This document shows positions 51,813 through 60,899 of a DNA stretch of 64,000 bases, one piece after another; the first letter of the stretch is position 1; each line of letters opens with the position of its first letter. Position numbers and translations under genes: made by a program. The notes under the pieces are model-generated. The model saw only the letters and a program-made list of their open reading frames with translations, made no database searches and was not told where the DNA came from. Where the stretch lies: NCBI GenBank assembly GCA_018336015.1, contig JAGXQZ010000050.1, positions 62,001 to 126,000 on the forward strand, in the 5' to 3' direction. The DNA comes from Algoriphagus sp. GTDB lineage: Bacteria; Bacteroidota; Bacteroidia; Cytophagales; Cyclobacteriaceae.

Positions 51813-52529
51813 ATGAAAAGTCTAGTCATCGATATCGGAAACACACGAATCAAATCAGCGCAGTTTGATAAAGACCAGCTTTTGGAGGAGAAATCTTTTG
51901 ATTCTTTGGAAGAATCGATTGAGTACTTTAGCCGAGTAGATTTTGATCACTGCCTGGTAAGTTCAGTAAGGTTTTCAAAATCTGAATTACTGGCCAATCT
52001 CCCTTTTCACTTTCTTTTTCTTGACCATCAGACTTCCACTCCATTGATCAACGGGTATGCTACACCCCATACTTTGGGCTTGGACCGATTGGCGGCGGCT
52101 GTTGGAGCTTGGAATCTTGCAGGCAAAAACCCAGTCTTGGCGATCGATATGGGGAGCTGCATCACCTACGAACTTGTAGATAATCGTGGGGTATACCTGG
52201 GAGGAGCCATAAGCCCCGGTATAAAAATGAGAGCACAAGCCATGAATCTCTTGACCGCAAAGCTTCCGGAAATTCCACTTTTCCCAAGGACTGAATCGGA
52301 TTGGGGAGATTCGACCACCTCTTGCATGAGTTCAGGAATTTGGTCTGGCGTAAAATTCGAAATCGAAGGATTTATAGGCTCCGCAAGTCTTAAATTTCCT
52401 GAAATATCCATTTATATCTGTGGAGGTGATTCTCAATCTTTTGAATCATTAGTAAAAGACCACATATTTGTAGTCCCAAATTTGGTTCTACATGGGCTAA
52501 ATTGTATTCTAAATCACAATGTTGAGTAA
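51813..52529 (+). CDS. coaX: Type III pantothenate kinase
   Basis: 238 residues; first step of coenzyme A synthesis. The ASKHA phosphate loop is VIDIGNTRIKSAQ. The catalytic and substrate loops are GLDRLAAAVGAW and IDMGSCITYE, followed by GGAISPGIKMRAQAM. It is the first gene of a long plus-strand run and overlaps the outer-membrane protein gene by 11 bases, a coupling seen in many Bacteroidota as I recall. Confidence 0.94.
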   Translation: MKSLVIDIGNTRIKSAQFDKDQLLEEKSFDSLEESIEYFSRVDFDHCLVSSVRFSKSELLANLPFHFLFLDHQTSTPLINGYATPHTLGLDRLAAAVGAWNLAGKNPVLAIDMGSCITYELVDNRGVYLGGAISPGIKMRAQAMNLLTAKLPEIPLFPRTESDWGDSTTSCMSSGIWSGVKFEIEGFIGSASLKFPEISIYICGGDSQSFESLVKDHIFVVPNLVLHGLNCILNHNVE

Positions 52530-53802
52530 AATAGGGTTGAAAACAGTGGGTGTCCTTTGCACCCTTTTATTATTTACGCAGGGATATGCCCAGACCAGTT
52601 CTTCTGTCTACAGCGCCCTTGGCATCGGAGATTTTAATTCAGGAGGCCTTACCCACAATCAGGGTATGGGAGGTATGGGCATCAGCTTTGCTACCGGATG
52701 GCACGCCAATGTGGTTAATCCAGCACTTACTACCCGAAATACCATTTTCAACTTCCAAGCCGCTCTAAATTATAAGAGAATCAATGTCAACAATGGAACA
52801 GAAAATTCATTGGTTGACGGAGGAGGGCTATCTTACCTTGCTATCTCTCTTCCTATCAAATCCGGTAAGTTCACCTCAGGGATGGGTCTTGGGCAGATTT
52901 CCAGTATCAATTACCGCCTCCAGGTAGAAACTCCAGTCACAAACTCTGAATTAAAAGCCTCCAATTTTCTGGAAGGAGACGGCGGTATTTCTGAAGCCTA
53001 CATCAATTTTGGTTACCTCCTCGCAAAAAATTTAAGCATCGGGGTACACGGATCTTACCTTTTTGGATCATCTATCCGATCCAACCAATTGCTGATTTAT
53101 GACTCAAAAGATGTGGAAGTAGGTCAGGCATCTGAATATTATGAAAGATTAACAGTATCCGATGTCGGGTTCAAAGCGGGTTTGCATTACATGTTCAAAT
53201 CATCAGCCAAGAGTAACATTCACCTCGGAGCCATCTATCAGAAATTGGGTGATGTTAATGGAACTGCGTTTGCAAAATTGGCCGCAATTGGCCAAGCTAG
53301 TAGGCCAAATACAGACGGTGACCTGATTGCTGATAATCAAAGAGGAAGTATTTACATACCAAATCGTTACGGAGTTGGTATTACCTATGAGAAAAACAAT
53401 AAATTCGCGGTCGGTTTGGAAGGACAGTACCAGGATTTTGCCGATTACAGAAACTTCTTCGGAGATCCGCTGACCCTCCAGTCTAATAAAAAAGTGGGCC
53501 TCGGGGTTCAGTTTGTTCCGGACTTTCAAAGTTTCGATAACCTCCTGAAACGCGCTACTTATAGGATTGGATTGGAGTGGAATCAGACTCCTTATCTCCT
53601 AAACCAAAGTACCATCAATGATATTGGCATCAACTTTGGAACTTCAATTCCTGTGAACCAATTGTCCTTGGTGAACTTCGCAATCAAGGCCGGCCAAAGA
53701 GGAACACTGGACAATGGGTTGATCAGAGAGTCTTATGTCAATTTCACCTTTGGCCTATCTCTTAATGACAACAGCTGGTTCTACAAACGAACATTTGAGT
53801 AA
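52519..53802 (+). CDS. Outer-membrane beta-barrel protein of unknown function
   Basis: 427 residues with a signal peptide (about 1-25, ending GYAQ). The mature part opens with SSSVYSALGIGDFNSGGLTH and NVVNPALTT, a pattern shared with FadL-like and PorV-like outer-membrane proteins (a small loop, then ANPA/NPAL). Alternating aromatic beta-strands run to the C-terminal SWFYKRTFE. It overlaps coaX by 11 bases. I recognise the type but no specific name. Confidence 0.75.
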   Translation: MLSKIGLKTVGVLCTLLLFTQGYAQTSSSVYSALGIGDFNSGGLTHNQGMGGMGISFATGWHANVVNPALTTRNTIFNFQAALNYKRINVNNGTENSLVDGGGLSYLAISLPIKSGKFTSGMGLGQISSINYRLQVETPVTNSELKASNFLEGDGGISEAYINFGYLLAKNLSIGVHGSYLFGSSIRSNQLLIYDSKDVEVGQASEYYERLTVSDVGFKAGLHYMFKSSAKSNIHLGAIYQKLGDVNGTAFAKLAAIGQASRPNTDGDLIADNQRGSIYIPNRYGVGITYEKNNKFAVGLEGQYQDFADYRNFFGDPLTLQSNKKVGLGVQFVPDFQSFDNLLKRATYRIGLEWNQTPYLLNQSTINDIGINFGTSIPVNQLSLVNFAIKAGQRGTLDNGLIRESYVNFTFGLSLNDNSWFYKRTFE

Positions 53803-53881
53803 AAAAAAGATTACAGATTAACCAATAACCAAACAAAGGGATAGCTCCCAAATTCAAAAACTGAATAAAACCTAGACGAAC

Positions 53882-55180
53882 ATGAAAATTAAATCAACCC
53901 TTCTTGTCCTAGGAGCACTACTCGTGGCCGGGTTTGCTCAAGCCCAGGAATGGAACTGGCCAACAGATCCTGCCCAAGAGGCAAAAGCTAGAGAACTGAA
54001 TGCAGCCTACACAGACTATATGAAGTCTGAACAGTTTGTCGAGGCTACCAAGCCACTAAACTGGCTGCTCGTAAATGTGCCAAACCTGAATGAGTCGCTT
54101 TACATCAATGGTGTAAACGTATACAAGGGAGCTGCTGATAAAACTGCTGATGCTGCTCAAAAATTGGTTTACCAAGACAGCGTAATGGCCATCTACAACA
54201 AGCGCGGGGAGTTGTATAACAACGCTCCAAAGTGGATTGAAAACAAAGCCTACTTTGGGTATCAGTTTTTCAAGGGAGACAAAACAAGAATCCCTGGTGT
54301 GATTGCGGACTTTGAAAAAGCAGTTGAACTAAACGGTAATATCAATCACCAGCTGGTAGCAGCTTATTTCGACTTGATCTACAGAAACTATGCTTTGAAT
54401 AAGGCATACACTGGAGAGCAAATCCTTGCTATCTATGATAAGGCAAATAAGCTTTTGGATGCATCAGCTGCAGCAGGAAAAGATGTGACCCAGCCAAGAT
54501 CTACTTTGGAAACCTTGTTGGTCAACATGGAGCTGATCGATTGTAACTTTATTGAGAATACAATGGGTCCAAAGTTGACTGCTGATCCTACCAACGAAGA
54601 CATCGCCAACCAGATCTTCAAATATTCGGTACAGTATAAGTGTTACTCTTCCAACTCCTTCCTGGCAGCTTTGGAATTGATCGACTCAAAGAAGCCTACC
54701 TTTGCGACTTCTCAGGTAAGAGCAATGAGATACATGGCATCAGGAGACTTTGACAAAGCACAACCTGTATTGGAGAAAGCATTGACACTTGCTGAAAACA
54801 ACAAGCAAAAAGGTGAAATCCAAATGGAACTTGCCAAAGTTCATACCCAAGCGGGAAGAAAATCTGCTGCAAGAGCTGCTGCCAAAGAAGCTGCTTCTTT
54901 TGATCCGGAGCTAACCTCTGCTGCTTATTCCTTAATCGGTGACCTATACATGTCCGCTTTCAATGATTGTAGAGGTGGTGAAAGCCGTGCGAAAGACTAC
55001 AGTATCTTTATCGCTGCTTATGGTGCTTACCAAAAAGCTGGCGACTCCAAAGGTATGGGTAATGCCCGTGCGAGATTCCCATCCAAAGAAGAGCTTTTCA
55101 CTGAAGGCCTATCAGTGGGTACATCTATCAGCACCGGATGTTGGGTTGGTGAGACCGTTAGCTTGTCTACCAGAGACTAA
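53882..55180 (+). CDS. Periplasmic TPR protein
   Basis: 432 residues with a clear signal peptide (about 1-21, ending AQAQ). The mature protein is helical with TPR-like units, especially near residues 280-360 (MRYMASGDFDKAQPVLEKA and IQMELAKVHTQAGRKSAA). Four cysteines in the C-terminal half (CNFIEN, YKCYSS, DCRGGE, TGCWVG) might form disulfides. The gene ends in a strong terminator. Function unknown; abundance as an envelope protein is plausible. Confidence 0.82.
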   Translation: MKIKSTLLVLGALLVAGFAQAQEWNWPTDPAQEAKARELNAAYTDYMKSEQFVEATKPLNWLLVNVPNLNESLYINGVNVYKGAADKTADAAQKLVYQDSVMAIYNKRGELYNNAPKWIENKAYFGYQFFKGDKTRIPGVIADFEKAVELNGNINHQLVAAYFDLIYRNYALNKAYTGEQILAIYDKANKLLDASAAAGKDVTQPRSTLETLLVNMELIDCNFIENTMGPKLTADPTNEDIANQIFKYSVQYKCYSSNSFLAALELIDSKKPTFATSQVRAMRYMASGDFDKAQPVLEKALTLAENNKQKGEIQMELAKVHTQAGRKSAARAAAKEAASFDPELTSAAYSLIGDLYMSAFNDCRGGESRAKDYSIFIAAYGAYQKAGDSKGMGNARARFPSKEELFTEGLSVGTSISTGCWVGETVSLSTRD

Positions 55181-55199
55181 TTTTAGTTTACAGCATAAA

Positions 55200-55230
55200 G
55201 AAAGGCAGCCAAATTGGCTGCCTTTCTTCG
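55200..55230 (+). terminator. Terminator after the TPR gene
   Basis: Perfect 11-base arms AAAGGCAGCCA and TGGCTGCCTTT with a 3-base loop, followed by CTTCGTTTATTT. Confidence 0.85.
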
Positions 55231-55234
55231 TTTA

Positions 55235-55262
55235 TTTGGTTCAAACAATCCTAGTATCTTTG
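55235..55262 (+). promoter_or_regulatory. lptC promoter
   Basis: TTTG at 55235-55238, a 16-base spacer, then TATCTTTG at 55255-55262 (exact TAnnTTTG). The start codon is 6 bases further on. It lies right behind a terminator, so it starts a new transcript. Confidence 0.65.
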
Positions 55263-55268
55263 CGACCG

Positions 55269-55814
55269 ATGAATAAAGCCTCTTTTTCATTCTTAATCCT
55301 AGTGGTCGGCTGCTTGATATTTTCCTGTCGAGAGACTATCGATCCGGAATCAATGCCAGTATACGATGGTCCGATCAATTCGGCAGTCAATATTCACATT
55401 CTCCACAGTGACTCCGCGGTGCATCGGTCAGAAGTGACTGCCGCCAGGCAGCTGGATTTTGCCAATGGCAACATGGAGTTTCCTGAAGGGATAGCGATCA
55501 AGATATTTACTCCCGAAGGCCTTTTGGAAACGACCATGACCGCAGATCGGGGGTATTTTCTCCGAGACCAAAATCTATATAGAGGTGAGGGAAACGTCCA
55601 AATCCATAACCTGATCAAAGACCAACGTCTACAGACGGAAGAGATTTTTTGGAATCAGGCCCAAAAGAAAATTTACACGGAAAAGTTTGTCACCATCCAA
55701 GAGCGACAGACCATATTCAATGGAACCGGCATGGAAGCAGACGATACCTTTTCAAATTACCAACTTAAAAAAGTCAGGGATAGTCGTACCCTATTACCTG
55801 GAGAAGGCCTATGA
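55269..55814 (+). CDS. lptC: LPS export periplasmic protein LptC, lipoprotein-like
   Basis: 181 residues from ATG at 55269. The N-terminus is a hydrophobic segment with IFSCRE, so it could be lipid-anchored rather than membrane-spanning. The beta-jellyroll has the LptC-type pattern AARQLDFANGNMEFPEGIAI, then TADRGYFLRDQNLYRGEGNV, and TEEIFWNQAQKKIYTEKFV, as in OstA-like domains. It bridges LptB2FG and LptA during LPS transport. Its stop overlaps the next gene by 4 bases. Confidence 0.88.
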   Translation: MNKASFSFLILVVGCLIFSCRETIDPESMPVYDGPINSAVNIHILHSDSAVHRSEVTAARQLDFANGNMEFPEGIAIKIFTPEGLLETTMTADRGYFLRDQNLYRGEGNVQIHNLIKDQRLQTEEIFWNQAQKKIYTEKFVTIQERQTIFNGTGMEADDTFSNYQLKKVRDSRTLLPGEGL

Positions 55815-56023
55815 AACTACTTGACGCATTGATCCTTTCGCTCTCTTTGGCACTCATCATAGTTGGCATTCACCAGACTTTGGTCAATGGAATTGGGTCT
55901 GCCTATGCTATATTTATGTTTGCGGTGGCACTTTTGTTTTGGTTTCAATTGAGAAGAAATCAAAAACAAAATCCTCCAGCTGAAATCCCAAAAAAATCCA
56001 TCAATCCCAAGAAGAAAAACTGA
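55811..56023 (+). CDS. Small membrane protein between lptC and the CNNM gene
   Basis: 70 residues: two hydrophobic helices (about 5-22 and 30-47), then a basic Pro/Lys-rich tail (NQKQNPPAE and NPKKKN). ATGA overlap with lptC and a 2-base gap to the CNNM gene show tight coupling. No named family; an assembly or adaptor role for a neighbour is possible. Confidence 0.8.
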   Translation: MKLLDALILSLSLALIIVGIHQTLVNGIGSAYAIFMFAVALLFWFQLRRNQKQNPPAEIPKKSINPKKKN

Positions 56024-56025
56024 TC

Positions 56026-57306
56026 ATGGACAGCACTTACATCCTTTATGTCTTGATCACGCTGATCTTTTCAGCATTTTTCTCAGGGATAGAGATTGCC
56101 TATATCTCTGCCAACAAGCTCCAAATCGAACTTCAGAAGAAACAGGGAGTCTTCAGTGGTAAAGTCCTCAGCAAGTTTATCCAAGAGCCAGGTCAGTTTA
56201 TTGGAACCACTCTTATAGGAAACACCATCATGCTGGTACTTTATGGCACCTTCATGGCATTTTTGCTGGATGATGCATTGAGGAGTATACTCCCGGATTC
56301 ATTGAATAATGAAGCAGTCATCCTCATTACCCAGACTTTTCTTTCCACACTTTTGGTCCTAATAACCGGTGAGTTTTTGCCAAAAAGTCTGTTTATGCTA
56401 AATCCCAATAGCATGCTCAATTTCTTTGCATTGCCTTTTTTGGGAATTTATTATTTAATGTATCCCATCGTTTGGCTGATCGTAGGACTTTCCCGGTTAT
56501 TTATCACCCAGGTGCTGAGGTTAGATTACAATGAGGAAAAGCCCGTCTTTACCATCACTGATCTCAATTCCTTCATCAAGGATCAAATGCGACAAAACCG
56601 AACACCAGGGAAAGTCGAAATTGATTCCAAAATTTTTGACAATGCCGTCGAATTCAAGACAGTGCGCGTGAGAGAATGTATGATTCCCCGTACCGATATC
56701 GTCGCAGTGGAAGTAGATGATTCCATCGAGGAGTTAAAAAAAGTATTTGAAGAAAGTGGCCATTCCAAAGTGATCATTTACAGAGAATCGATAGATGAGG
56801 TCATTGGGTATTGCCATCAATTGGAGCTTTTCAAAAAACCCAAATCCATCGAAGACATCCTAAACCCGATCATCATTGCGCCCGAATCTGCCTTAGCCAA
56901 TGAACTTTTGATCCAGTTTATCCAAGAGCGGAAAAGCCTGGCACTAGTAGTTGACGAATTCGGTGGCACGAGCGGAATCGTTTCGATGGAAGATATTATT
57001 GAGGAGATTTTTGGGGAAATTGATGATGAGTACGACAACGATGCGCTTACCGAGCAGCTCATTGGAGATCAGGAATACCTGCTCAGTGCACGACTGGAAA
57101 TAGATTATCTCAATGATAAGTACGGGTGGAATTTACCCTATGGAGATTTTGAAACCTTATCGGGATTCATCCTTTCACTTACCGAAAACCTTCCAAATAA
57201 AGGTGAAACAATCACGTATGGAGGTTTTACCTTTACCATCGTGACCAAACAAGCCCACCGCATCGAGACTGTTCGGCTGAAAATCAGCGGCTCCGATATT
57301 TTTTAA
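56026..57306 (+). CDS. CNNM/CorC hemolysin-like membrane protein
   Basis: 426 residues: a DUF21 (CNNM) membrane domain (about 1-190, FFSGIEIAYISANKLQIEL and GEFLPKSLF), a CBS pair (about 200-320, IPRTDIVAVEVDD and VVDEFGGTSGIVSMEDIIEEI), and a CorC/HlyC C-terminal domain (about 340-425). Members are linked to Mg2+ or other ion transport; a bacteroidotal branch is the gliding protein GldE. Which branch this belongs to needs a tree. Confidence 0.9.
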   Translation: MDSTYILYVLITLIFSAFFSGIEIAYISANKLQIELQKKQGVFSGKVLSKFIQEPGQFIGTTLIGNTIMLVLYGTFMAFLLDDALRSILPDSLNNEAVILITQTFLSTLLVLITGEFLPKSLFMLNPNSMLNFFALPFLGIYYLMYPIVWLIVGLSRLFITQVLRLDYNEEKPVFTITDLNSFIKDQMRQNRTPGKVEIDSKIFDNAVEFKTVRVRECMIPRTDIVAVEVDDSIEELKKVFEESGHSKVIIYRESIDEVIGYCHQLELFKKPKSIEDILNPIIIAPESALANELLIQFIQERKSLALVVDEFGGTSGIVSMEDIIEEIFGEIDDEYDNDALTEQLIGDQEYLLSARLEIDYLNDKYGWNLPYGDFETLSGFILSLTENLPNKGETITYGGFTFTIVTKQAHRIETVRLKISGSDIF

Positions 57307-57392
57307 GCTCAGACAATGTTCAGGGTTAAATTTTGAATTTCGCCCCTAATGCTATTATTTTGCGACACTTCAAAAAAAGCGTAGTAACTACA

Positions 57393-59504
57393 ATGGCGTT
57401 AATTAAGCAAATAAGACAGCGGACAGGTCTCGCAATCGGTGTAATCGCCGGCGGGTTGATATTATTTCTTTTGGGCGGTGATCTCTTAAGCCCTAATTCA
57501 TCCCTGCTAAATACGAACCAAAACATCGTCGGAGAAATTGCCGGTGAGGAAATCACTTTAGAAGAATTTGCCCTTAGGGTAGAGGAATTCAAAGCATCCT
57601 TCCAGCAACGTACTGGCAGAATCCCTTCAGAGCCCGAAATGGTATCTGTAAGAGAACAAGCTTGGCAAGCCATGATTGTGGAGCGAGTATTCGACGAAGA
57701 ATATGAAAAACTTGGCTTACAGGTCTCCAGCCAAGAGCTGATCGACATGGTACAGGGCAAAAACATTGTACCGGAACTTCGCGCCCAGTTGACAAACCCT
57801 CAGACTGGTCAATTTGACAAGACTCAATTGATCTCTTTCCTTCAGTCTTTGGAAACTGCGGATCCAGCCCAACAAGCAGCATGGGCTCAGCAGGAGAAGC
57901 TTTTTGTGCAAGCAAGAAACCGTGTCAAGTACGATAACCTTCTTGCCACCTCAGAATACGCTACCACGGCAGAAGCGAAATTGGAGCATAAATCTGCCAA
58001 TTCTATCGCCGATGCTACCGTGCTGTTTATCCCTTATGCTTCTGCTATTGCAGATTCAGAAGTAACCATCTCTGACAGCGAGCTTTCTGCTTACCTTTCC
58101 AAGAATCAAGAGAAATTCAAAGTCGGCAATTCTGCCAATTTGGAATATGTTTCTTTTAGTATTCTGCCTAGTGGGGAAGATTCAGCTGCGGTGATTTCCA
58201 GAATCAAGGAATTGACAGAAGGTCTGAAAACCGCTGAAAATGATTCTGCTTTTGTAAGTCAAAATTCTGAGACCCAATCTCCTTTTGTTACCGTTGCACC
58301 GGGTGATCAATTGCCTGCTTCATTTACTACCAATGTGGCTCAAGTGGTGAAAGGTGAGACTTACGGTCCGTTTATCACTGCAAATTCCTCCTATGTGACC
58401 TACAAAGTGACTGATCAATATGAAGGAACTCCCAAGATGAGAGCTTCCCATATATTGTTTGGTACCGATGGAATGGATGATGCCGGAAAAGCAGCTGTAA
58501 AGCAGCAAGCTGAAACTGTGTTGGCAGACATCAAAGCCAATGGCAACTTTGCAGAAGCTGCAAGACAATACGGTCAGGATGGAACGGCTCAAAATGGCGG
58601 TGACTTAGGATGGTTTGCAAAGGCTGATTTTGTAGAGCCATTTGCCAATGCCGCTTACGCTGCCAAATCAACTGGACTTTTATCCAATCTGGTAGAAACT
58701 GAATATGGCTACCACATCATTGAAGTAACTGAGCTACCAAACTCTACCTATACCAAACTATCTGTACTCGAGCTTGAATTGGTAGCTTCTGATGCCACCA
58801 GAAACGAAGCTTTCAGAAACGCAGATTCTTTTGCGGCAGAAAGCGGAAATAGAAATCAGTTTACAGAAAATGCTACGGATAAAGGTTTCAGAATCTTACA
58901 GGCTAACAATGTTGATGCTTCTTCCAGAAACTTGAATAACATCGCCAATGCTAGAGAGGTAATTATCTGGGCTTTTGGAGAGGCTTCGGTCGGTGAAGTT
59001 TCTTCAGTTTTTGAATTGGACAATTCTTATGTAGTGGCCACTTTGGTAAGCAGAAAAGAAGAAGGTGAAGCTAAATTGGAAGATGTAAGAGATCAAGTGA
59101 AGCAACTAGTCATGAATGACAAGAAAGCAGCCATGATCCAGGAAAAACTTGCTGGAAAGACTACACTTGAGGAAATGAAGGCGGTATTCCCTGATGCATC
59201 TCTTAACGACGTGCCAGGTTTGAGACTTAGCACTTCCGTACTCCCGGGAATCGGTTTTGCACCAAAAGCTATCGGAACACTCTTCGGATTGAAATCTAGC
59301 GGACAGATCACCAAGCCTGTGCAAGAAGATATCGGAGTCATCGTAAGCAAGCTAAACAGCTTGACTCCTGCCACTGAGATCGGTGACTACACTTCTTACC
59401 AAGCTCAATTATCTCAAGCAGCTTCTCAGCGAATGACCTATCAGATTATGATGGCCCTTCAAGAACTCGCTAAGGTAAAAGACTACCGATACAAGTATTT
59501 CTAA
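57393..59504 (+). CDS. PpiD-like periplasmic peptidyl-prolyl isomerase
   Basis: 703 residues from ATG at 57393 (MALIKQIRQRTGLAIG), the usual start of bacteroidotal PpiD-like foldases. One N-terminal membrane helix (about 11-30) anchors a periplasmic chain. A SurA_N-like segment follows (about 50-170). A parvulin domain (about 350-450) has MRASHILFGTDG, AARQYGQDGTAQNGGDLGW and LVETEYGYHIIEV. Long helical regions flank it. It folds outer-membrane and secreted proteins. A terminator follows. Confidence 0.9.
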   Translation: MALIKQIRQRTGLAIGVIAGGLILFLLGGDLLSPNSSLLNTNQNIVGEIAGEEITLEEFALRVEEFKASFQQRTGRIPSEPEMVSVREQAWQAMIVERVFDEEYEKLGLQVSSQELIDMVQGKNIVPELRAQLTNPQTGQFDKTQLISFLQSLETADPAQQAAWAQQEKLFVQARNRVKYDNLLATSEYATTAEAKLEHKSANSIADATVLFIPYASAIADSEVTISDSELSAYLSKNQEKFKVGNSANLEYVSFSILPSGEDSAAVISRIKELTEGLKTAENDSAFVSQNSETQSPFVTVAPGDQLPASFTTNVAQVVKGETYGPFITANSSYVTYKVTDQYEGTPKMRASHILFGTDGMDDAGKAAVKQQAETVLADIKANGNFAEAARQYGQDGTAQNGGDLGWFAKADFVEPFANAAYAAKSTGLLSNLVETEYGYHIIEVTELPNSTYTKLSVLELELVASDATRNEAFRNADSFAAESGNRNQFTENATDKGFRILQANNVDASSRNLNNIANAREVIIWAFGEASVGEVSSVFELDNSYVVATLVSRKEEGEAKLEDVRDQVKQLVMNDKKAAMIQEKLAGKTTLEEMKAVFPDASLNDVPGLRLSTSVLPGIGFAPKAIGTLFGLKSSGQITKPVQEDIGVIVSKLNSLTPATEIGDYTSYQAQLSQAASQRMTYQIMMALQELAKVKDYRYKYF

Positions 59505-59518
59505 TCATTGATTCAATG

Positions 59519-59553
59519 AAACCCATGTCGAAAGGCATGGGTTTTTTGTTTTT
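59519..59553 (+). terminator. Terminator after the PpiD-like gene
   Basis: AACCCATG and CATGGGTT arms with an 8-base loop, followed by TTTTTGTTTTT. Confidence 0.88.
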
Positions 59554-59575
59554 CAGGAATCTTGAAAGAAAGGGT

Positions 59576-59583
59576 TATTTTTG
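59576..59583 (+). promoter_or_regulatory. -7 element for the DUF493 gene
   Basis: TATTTTTG, exact TAnnTTTG match, ending 3 bases before ATG 59587. Predicts a leaderless transcript. Confidence 0.5.
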
Positions 59584-59586
59584 GCC

Positions 59587-59853
59587 ATGGAAAAGAAGTT
59601 TGATAAAATCGCCTTCAAGGAAAAGCTGGAGGCAGTGGGTCCGTTTCCTATGCTTTACATGTTTAAGTTTATTGTTCCTTCGGGAAAAGAACAGGAAATA
59701 GGTGCCCTTTTTCCAAAACATGAAATGAGTCTCAAACCAAGCAGCGGGGGAAAATATGTCAGTACCACTATTCACCTGATGGCTGAGAGTGCAGATTTTG
59801 TGATCGATGTCTATGAAAAGGCATCTCAAATAGAAGGAGTGATTTCATTGTAA
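59587..59853 (+). CDS. DUF493 (YbeD-like) protein
   Basis: 88 residues from ATG at 59587; the upstream TTG at 59581 overlaps the -7 element. A ferredoxin-like ACT-type fold is suggested by YMFKFIVPSGKEQEIG, then YVSTTIHLMAESADFVIDVY. DUF493 proteins are small, widespread and possibly regulatory (YbeD in E. coli sits beside the lipoate genes). It starts a run with the pterin dehydratase and rsmI. Confidence 0.85.
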   Translation: MEKKFDKIAFKEKLEAVGPFPMLYMFKFIVPSGKEQEIGALFPKHEMSLKPSSGGKYVSTTIHLMAESADFVIDVYEKASQIEGVISL

Positions 59854-59869
59854 CTAACCGTAGTACAGG

Positions 59870-60103
59870 ATGTGGATTGAAGAAAATAACCGGCTGAAGA
59901 AGAAGTTTACATTTAGAGACTTTCAGGAGGCCTTTGCCTTCATGACTAGGGTGGCTTTTTTGGCAGAGAAACTTGACCACCATCCCAACTGGAGCAATGT
60001 ATACAATACCGTGGAAATTGAACTGACCACCCACGACGCTGGCAATGTAGTCACCGAAAAGGATCACTACCTGGCCAAAGAAATAGACCGAATCCTCCAA
60101 TGA
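59870..60103 (+). CDS. Pterin-4a-carbinolamine dehydratase
   Basis: 77 residues, slightly short for the family. The active-site signature is [19 protein letters not shown], with the two His and the Trp. It dehydrates 4a-hydroxytetrahydrobiopterin, regenerating the cofactor of phenylalanine hydroxylase; no such hydroxylase is in the window. ATGA overlap with rsmI. Confidence 0.93.
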   Translation: MWIEENNRLKKKFTFRDFQEAFAFMTRVAFLAEKLDHHPNWSNVYNTVEIELTTHDAGNVVTEKDHYLAKEIDRILQ

Positions 60104-60846
60104 GTGAGTTATCTGTAAGTCTTTTTTTGGTGCCTACTCCCATTGGCAATCTGAAGGATATTACCCTTCGCGCTATCGACACCCTCAAATCAGTGGATGT
60201 GATCTTGGCAGAAGATACGCGCACCAGCGGAATACTTTTGAAACACCTTCAAGTCACAAAAACCCTCCAGAGTTACCACATTTTCAATGAGCACAAAGCC
60301 GTTGAGAAATTGGTGGAGCGGATGAAAAAGGGTGAGGTGTTTGCCCTCATCAGTGATGCGGGCACTCCTGCCATTTCGGATCCCGGTTTCCTACTTGTGC
60401 GAGAGGTAATTGCCGCCGGACTGGAAGTGCAGTGTCTTCCTGGTCCCACAGCTTTTGTACCAGCCTTGGTTAGTAGCGGGTTGCCTAATGATCGGTTTGT
60501 TTTTGAAGGCTTTTTGCCTCATAAAAAAGGAAGGAAAACCAGAATCGATGCCCTGCAAGAAGAGACCCGTACGATGATTTTTTACGAATCCCCTCATCGC
60601 TTGCTGAAGACACTTGAACAATTGGCAGAGGCATTTGGCAACGATAGACAAGGATCCGTCTCGCGGGAAATATCCAAACTACATGAAGAAAATGTCCGAG
60701 GAAGTCTGTCTGAACTGATCAAATACTATGAATCCAATCCCCTCAAAGGGGAAATCGTACTTGTGGTAGCAGGGAAGCCCGAACTCAAAGAGACTAGAGA
60801 AGAAAAGCAGGAGAAAAAACAAGCTGCCTGGAAAAAGGATAAATAA
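60100..60846 (+). CDS. rsmI: 16S rRNA 2'-O-ribose C1402 methyltransferase
   Basis: 248-residue SAM enzyme of the tetrapyrrole-methylase fold. Signature segments are [14 protein letters not shown] at the N-terminus, [29 protein letters not shown] and [13 protein letters not shown]. The C-terminal tail is Lys/Glu-rich ([12 protein letters not shown]). Coupled to the upstream pterin dehydratase gene. Confidence 0.95.
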   Translation: MSELSVSLFLVPTPIGNLKDITLRAIDTLKSVDVILAEDTRTSGILLKHLQVTKTLQSYHIFNEHKAVEKLVERMKKGEVFALISDAGTPAISDPGFLLVREVIAAGLEVQCLPGPTAFVPALVSSGLPNDRFVFEGFLPHKKGRKTRIDALQEETRTMIFYESPHRLLKTLEQLAEAFGNDRQGSVSREISKLHEENVRGSLSELIKYYESNPLKGEIVLVVAGKPELKETREEKQEKKQAAWKKDK

Positions 60847-60899
60847 GCGAGACACTAGAATAAGACAGAGATTCACGTTGAGATAACCACTACATCCCT

